Shown here: one piece after another, positions 63,995-64,000 of the stretch
How positions within the stretch are numbered: the first letter of the stretch is position 1
How the letters are laid out: every line of letters starts with the position of its first letter
Source: Microbacterium sp. ET2
GTDB taxonomy: Bacteria; Actinomycetota; Actinomycetes; Actinomycetales; Microbacteriaceae
DNA: 64,000 nucleotides
Direction of reading: 5' to 3'
Assembly: GCF_030347395.1 (NCBI RefSeq)
Contig: NZ_CP128170.1
Span: 3,410,001-3,474,000, forward strand
Made by a program: the position numbers and the translations under genes
Notes under the pieces: generated by a model
What the model saw: only the letters and a program-made list of their open reading frames with translations
Databases searched by the model: none
Told to the model about the DNA's origin: nothing

Positions 63995-64000
63995 TGCGGT
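63994..64000 (+). CDS. secF: Start of secF, cut by the window end
   Basis: Only ATG CGG T is seen, overlapping the secD stop (TGATG). The identity is inferred from the universal secD-secF order. Confidence 0.45.

Overview
The window is about 70% G+C and is densely packed on both strands. Its gene content and order are those of a Micrococcales actinobacterium, most probably Microbacterium or a close Microbacteriaceae relative. Supporting markers are PafB/PafC, RbpA, SepH, HelY, the DUF4193-DUF3093-dut-DUF3710-DUF3159 block, the dxs / RNase D / DUF3000 block, and thrS-HIT...pdxST-yebC-ruvCAB-yajC-secD. It looks like core chromosome. I see no insertion sequence, integrase, rRNA operon or CRISPR array.

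Layout. 1-8.3 kb: an FKBP isomerase tail, pafBC, tatAC, helY, lnt, then rbpA facing them. 8.3-17.4 kb: a glycerophosphodiesterase, an SPFH/NfeD membrane pair, a short-chain reductase with an S9 peptidase, an HdeD-like protein, an ATP-grasp enzyme, and a two-gene alanine racemase locus. 17.5-27.2 kb: type II topoisomerase subunits B and A facing each other, a phosphodiesterase, sepH, and the DUF4193-to-DUF3159 block around dut. 27.2-37.5 kb: aconitase (split by a frameshift), dxs, the fadB/fadA beta-oxidation pair, RNase D and DUF3000. 37.6-45.2 kb: a hydrolase, a DHFR-like/SufE/rhodanese operon, zapE, an ammonium transporter, a lone PemK/MazF-like protein and an unknown membrane protein. 45.2-45.8 kb: four tRNA genes (Val-CAC, Gly-GCC, Cys-GCA, Val-GAC). 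46-49.8 kb: a small gene with an apparent ATC start, a bicupin, an AlkD-like gene (frameshifted) and two membrane proteins. 49.8-64 kb: thrS with a small upstream ORF, HIT, a lipoprotein, the vitamin B6 group (pdxY, pdxR, pdxS, pdxT), a PLP decarboxylase, yebC, ruvCAB, yajC, secD and the first bases of secF.

Two expression habits recur. Many genes start at GTG or ATG only 6-8 bases after a TANNNT -10 box, which implies leaderless mRNAs. Genes in operons are typically joined by 4-base ATGA/GTGA overlaps.

Points that deserve a second look: (1) two adjacent alanine-racemase-like genes, each keeping the half of the active site that the other has lost; (2) a decayed tRNA-Val 3' half lying 1009 bp from the intact tRNA-Val, with one unknown membrane gene between them; (3) two 71-bp palindromic elements flanking a PLP decarboxylase, one next to a C-rich/G-quadruplex tract; (4) a leaderless 21-codon ORF and hairpin before thrS; (5) a low-GC palindrome before acnA and a direct-repeat operator between pdxR and pdxS; (6) one-base C indels in acnA and the AlkD-like gene, which may be sequencing errors.
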